From: Bacillota bacterium
GTDB lineage: Bacteria; Bacillota; Syntrophomonadia; Syntrophomonadales; DTU052
DNA: 36,896 nt
Assembly: GCA_029781825.1 (NCBI GenBank)
Contig: JAKOVY010000057.1
Span: 1 to 36,896 of the forward strand
Direction of reading: 5' to 3'
This document shows positions 33,932 through 36,896 of the stretch, in pieces. Each line of letters opens with the position of its first letter. The stretch's first letter is position 1. The notes under the pieces are model-generated. The model was not told the origin of the DNA, did not search any database, and was given only the letters and a program-made list of their open reading frames with translations. The translations under genes and the position numbers were made by a program.

Positions 33932-35299
33932 ATGCCAATGACGCTGGCGCCGTCCGAGATACTGGAAACGGTTAAGATGCTTCAACTGCAAAACCTGGAC
34001 ATACGCACCATTACCATGGGGATAAGCCTTCGAGCTTGTCGCAGCGACAGTCTGGAGCAGACCAAGAAAAATATCCTTGACACCATAACCAGCAAAGCGG
34101 AAAAACTGGTTAGAACTGGAGAGGATATCGAAAAAGAATATGGAATACCCATAATTAACAAAAGAATATCGGTTACCCCTTTGGCCATCATTGCCGACGG
34201 TTTCGGGGTTGATGAAATGGTTGAACTGGGATGCTGCCTGGACGAAGCCGCCCGGCAGTGTGGTGTTAACTTCATCGGCGGTTATTCCGCTCTGGTTCAC
34301 AAGGGAATGACCGAGGGTGACCTGGCCCTGATTAAATCCATACCGAAAACCTTGAGCCGGACCGAAAGGGTATGCGCGTCGGTTAATATCGGAACCACCA
34401 AAGCGGGAATAAACATGGAGGCTGTCTCCCTGATGGGGCACATCATCAAAGAGACGGCGGAAATGACCGCAGACCGGGATGGGATCGGCTGTACCCGACT
34501 GGTGGTATTCTGCAATGCGCCTGAGGATAACCCCTTTATGGCCGGAGCTTTTCACGGGGTAGGGGAGCCTTCGGCGACTATTAATATAGGGATCAGCGGT
34601 CCGGGGGTGATTCTGGAAGTCGTCAGAGGGCTGCCGGATGCCGATCTGGGGACTCTTTCCAATGAGATCAAAAAGACGGCCTTCAAGATAACCCGCATGG
34701 GAGAGTTGGTTGGCCGGGTGGCCAGCAGCCGCCTGGGAGTACCCTTCGGCATCGTCGACCTGTCACTGGCCCCCACACCGGCGGCGGGTGACAGCGTGGC
34801 CGGCATACTGGAGGCTATGGGATTGGAAAGGTGCGGTGCTCCCGGAACCACCGCCGCGCTCGCTCTGCTCAACGATGCTGTGAAAAAGGGAGGAGCTATG
34901 GCAACTTCCTACGTGGGAGGGCTTTCGGGTGCGTTTATTCCGGTAAGCGAAGATGCGGGGATGATCGAGGCGGTTGCCGAGGGGTACCTTTCACTGGAGA
35001 AGCTGGAGGCTATGACCAGCATCTGTTCGGTAGGACTGGATATGATTGCTGTTCCCGGCGATACGCCGGTCAGCACCATATCGGGAATTATTGCCGACGA
35101 AGCGGCCATCGGCATGATAAACCGCAAGACTACTGCGGTGCGGATAATCCCGGTTCCCAATAAATCAGAGGGGGAATGGGTAGAGTTTGGGGGCCTGCTG
35201 GGCAGGGCCCCGATCATGTCCGTTAACAAGGGTGATTCTCGTCCTTTTATTGACCGCAAGGGAAGGATACCGGCTCCAATCCAGGCATTAAACAACTGA
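33932..35299 (+). CDS. UPF0210/DUF711 (PFL-like) family protein
   Basis: A 455-residue protein of the UPF0210 family, annotated in places as PFL family from fold similarity to pyruvate formate-lyase. Recognisable blocks: [69 protein letters not shown] and [23 protein letters not shown]. No glycyl-radical motif is seen, so radical chemistry is not implied. The frame is open to 33797, but GAGGTG at 33920-33925 and a promoter at 33872-33899 support ATG 33932. Linked to the ACT gene upstream, as is typical of the family; function unknown. Confidence 0.91.
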   Translation: MPMTLAPSEILETVKMLQLQNLDIRTITMGISLRACRSDSLEQTKKNILDTITSKAEKLVRTGEDIEKEYGIPIINKRISVTPLAIIADGFGVDEMVELGCCLDEAARQCGVNFIGGYSALVHKGMTEGDLALIKSIPKTLSRTERVCASVNIGTTKAGINMEAVSLMGHIIKETAEMTADRDGIGCTRLVVFCNAPEDNPFMAGAFHGVGEPSATINIGISGPGVILEVVRGLPDADLGTLSNEIKKTAFKITRMGELVGRVASSRLGVPFGIVDLSLAPTPAAGDSVAGILEAMGLERCGAPGTTAALALLNDAVKKGGAMATSYVGGLSGAFIPVSEDAGMIEAVAEGYLSLEKLEAMTSICSVGLDMIAVPGDTPVSTISGIIADEAAIGMINRKTTAVRIIPVPNKSEGEWVEFGGLLGRAPIMSVNKGDSRPFIDRKGRIPAPIQALNN

Positions 35300-35311
35300 A
35301 GGATGTGTAAG

Positions 35312-35995
35312 ATGATATCCATAGAAGAATACGAGCAAGTGCTCGCCATTCGCATGGCCCGGAGGATACTGGGATATGAGCTTTCGCGGACTTATTTGTA
35401 CCTGGTTGACGGGCTGTTGATTGATACCGGTCCGCCCAGATGGGGCGACCGGCTGGTAAAGGTAATGACCGGTCATGAAATCAAGCTGATTGTGAATACG
35501 TATTATGCGATAGAGAATATAGGCAACAATGCTCTCCTGCAGCGGACGTTCAGTGTTCCGATCAAGGCGCATAAAGAAGCCGCTGAAAAGATAAGGCACC
35601 CGCGTCGGGAAGGAGCAGTGAAGCGCTGGATGTGGGGGCAGCCCGCGTCCAGCAAGGTATCGAAGCTGAAGAATTACATCCGTTTCAAGGATTACTATTT
35701 CCGAGTCCTGGAGACGCCGGCAATCGGGCCCGGGCACATCTGCCTCTTTGAACCCGAACGGGGGTGGCTGTTCAGCGGCCGTCTGCTGGTAAAAAGCGAA
35801 ATCAAAAAAGGCCGGGACGCAAAAGAACTGGCCCGGGATTTGAAACGACTGCTGTCCCTTGAACCCGGGACGGTTTTCTGTGCCGGTCATGGGGTCTTGA
35901 CCGACGGCTTGGCGGTTATTGAGTCCAAGCTGAGGGCCTTGGAGATGGGAATCCGTGAAGAAATATGGGATGACGCCTGGTCTTTAAGCAACTGA
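35312..35995 (+). CDS. Metallo-beta-lactamase-fold protein with degenerate metal site
   Basis: A 227-residue protein whose framework is MBL-fold: TYLYLVDGLLIDTGPP (28-42), a segment VNTYYAIENIGNNALL (61-76), GPGHICLFEPERGWLFSGRLL (139-159 region) and FCAGHGVLTDG (189-199). In active members the second segment reads THxHxDHxGN; here the ligands are Tyr64, Ala66, Glu68 and Asn69. The His of PGHS is Ile138 and the Asp of SGD is Arg158; only His193 remains. So it probably does not bind two metals. Start ATG 35312 has AAGGA 8 bases upstream; ATG 35303 overlaps that site. It lies 12 bases after the UPF0210 gene. Confidence 0.82.
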   Translation: MISIEEYEQVLAIRMARRILGYELSRTYLYLVDGLLIDTGPPRWGDRLVKVMTGHEIKLIVNTYYAIENIGNNALLQRTFSVPIKAHKEAAEKIRHPRREGAVKRWMWGQPASSKVSKLKNYIRFKDYYFRVLETPAIGPGHICLFEPERGWLFSGRLLVKSEIKKGRDAKELARDLKRLLSLEPGTVFCAGHGVLTDGLAVIESKLRALEMGIREEIWDDAWSLSN

Positions 35996-36053
35996 GGAAA
36001 ACCGACCGACTGTTTACCTCACGCGGATGACCGGTATCGACTTGGTGCGATGA

Positions 36054-36062
36054 TGGTATAAT
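36054..36062 (+). promoter_or_regulatory. Extended -10 promoter of the DUF5665 gene
   Basis: TGGTATAAT (36054-36062) is a perfect extended -10; the -35 is weak. A small dyad AGTCA-AGA-TGACT (36071-36083) lies near the expected start site. The DUF5665 start codon is 47 bases downstream of the hexamer. Confidence 0.5.
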
Positions 36063-36108
36063 ACTGGTAGAGTCAAGATGACTTAATAACCGTTCCGAGA
36101 AAGGATGC

Positions 36109-36444
36109 ATGAGAGATAATCTGGAACCGGTTACCGCCGGGCTCATTAGACGACTAAACGAAAAAATTGATGAGCTGTCAGTTAACATGGAGAAGATGAA
36201 ACTGGCGGAATACATCGAGATGATGGAAAACCCTCGGAGGCTCTTGTATATGAACTTTATGATGGGTCTGGTACGAGGGTTTGGCATGGCTATTGGATTT
36301 ACCATTCTGGCAGCCCTGGTAGTGTGGTTTATGCAGAGGTTGGTGGTGCTAAACCTGCCGTTGATCGGCGATTTCATAGCAGATATTGTCAGACTGGTTC
36401 AGTACGAGTTGCAGGTGGGAGGGACAAATCTAGGCGGAGTGTGA
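36109..36444 (+). CDS. DUF5665 membrane protein
   Basis: A 111-residue protein: an N-terminal helix with coiled-coil character (about 8-30), the motif KLAEYIEMMENPRRLLYMNFMMGLVRGFGMAIGFT (pattern lAeYv.....prr.l..Nf..Gl.rG.G.aiGft, 31-65), a membrane helix (about 62-84) and a second hydrophobic stretch LNLPLIGDFIADIVRLVQ (86-103). It matches DUF5665, common in Clostridia, function unknown. GAGAAAGGA precedes the ATG. It is 5 bases from the next start, so the two are cotranscribed. Confidence 0.85.
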   Translation: MRDNLEPVTAGLIRRLNEKIDELSVNMEKMKLAEYIEMMENPRRLLYMNFMMGLVRGFGMAIGFTILAALVVWFMQRLVVLNLPLIGDFIADIVRLVQYELQVGGTNLGGV

Positions 36445-36448
36445 TCAA

Positions 36449-36896
36449 TTGGATAGAATCGAACAGCAACTGCTGCAGAAGAAGCTGAGATTACAGAAGG
36501 CCATAAAGCGCAAAACGGAAACAGCTTCTATTCCTCTGAGTGAAATGACTGATGAGCTATCGTTGTATGATCAGCACTCAGGCGACCTGGGCACGGAGAC
36601 CTTTGAGCGCGAAAAGGATGCGGGCATTCAGGAAATGCTGGAAGCGGAACTGGCTCGGGTAGATGATGCGCTCGAGCGGCTAAGAACCGGGGAGTACGGG
36701 ATCTGCGTAATGTGCGGCCAGCCTATTGATCCCAAGAGGCTGGAAAGACTTCCGGAAGCCGACCTGTGCATCACATGTGCCCGCAAGCAAAGGGATCGTT
36801 TCATCCGGCCTCCGGAGGAAGAGATCCTTGATATGCATGAGATTGATGCCAAAGGAGACCAGTTTGAGGTCGCCGGTTATGATCTGTTCGATGAGT
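36449..36896 (+). CDS. yteA: DksA/TraR-family zinc-finger protein YteA (cut at window end)
   Basis: The visible 149 residues begin at TTG 36449 behind GGCGGAG. A coiled-coil region (about 1-80, including DQHSGDLGTETFEREKD) leads to a C4 zinc finger with Cys86, Cys89, Cys107 and Cys110 (CVMCGQPI and LCITCA), then the YteA-type tail PPEEEILD. The DLGTETFEREKD block is typical of the Firmicute YteA group rather than proteobacterial DksA. DksA binds RNA polymerase; whether YteA does is not established. The frame runs off the window. Confidence 0.9.
   Translation, partial: MDRIEQQLLQKKLRLQKAIKRKTETASIPLSEMTDELSLYDQHSGDLGTETFEREKDAGIQEMLEAELARVDDALERLRTGEYGICVMCGQPIDPKRLERLPEADLCITCARKQRDRFIRPPEEEILDMHEIDAKGDQFEVAGYDLFDE

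Noticed and set aside
1-36896. tRNA, rRNA, CRISPR arrays, insertion sequences, phage genes
   Set aside because: Looked for conserved RNA signatures, regularly spaced repeats, transposase motifs and terminal inverted repeats on both strands; none seen.

Overview
The window is a gene-dense stretch of an endospore-forming, probably strictly anaerobic Firmicute of class Clostridia. Evidence: the dcw wall/division cluster runs into spoIIGA-sigE-sigG and then into the ylm/sepF/divIVA/ileS series in the same order as in Bacillus and Clostridia; spoIIR sits directly behind sigG; the only ribonucleotide reductase present is the oxygen-sensitive NrdD/NrdG type; and ileS is controlled by a T-box leader. 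I would not name a genus. I see no tRNA, rRNA, CRISPR array, insertion sequence or prophage. All genes but one (20206-20526) are on the + strand.

Layout. (1) 1-13277: the 3' end of murE, then murF, mraY, murD, ftsW, murG, murC, murA, ftsQ, a DUF881 gene, sbp, ftsA and ftsZ, closed by a strong terminator. They make and flip the peptidoglycan precursor and build the Z-ring. murB is not in its common place beside murC. (2) 13390-16634: the sporulation signalling block spoIIGA, sigE, sigG and spoIIR. It encodes the mother-cell sigma factor, its processing protease, the secreted forespore signal that triggers processing, and the late forespore sigma factor. (3) 16738-20130: a YlmC/YmxH gene, then the nrdR-nrdD-nrdG operon, whose promoter carries two tandem NrdR-box-like sites. 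(4) 20206-26548: a lone minus-strand zinc-ribbon/DUF2007 gene, then pgeF, a two-component pair, a HlyD-like membrane protein, yggS, sepF, proC and yggT. (5) 26667-30154: a U32 peptidase-family gene, divIVA, yggU and nth. (6) 30341-33463: promoter, isoleucine T-box leader and ileS. (7) 33512-36896: a UPF0237 ACT-domain gene, a UPF0210 (DUF711) gene with its own promoter, a metallo-beta-lactamase-fold protein that has lost most of its metal ligands, a DUF5665 membrane protein and the start of a yteA-type DksA/TraR zinc-finger gene.

Most genes are the expected conserved core. The points most worth a second look are the paired NrdR boxes, the degenerate MBL-fold protein, the orphan HlyD-like protein next to a two-component pair and division genes, the apparently soluble histidine kinase with an unclear start, the dyad-covered promoter of spoIIGA, and the heavy use of TTG start codons. 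I found no clear sign of a wholly new multi-gene system.
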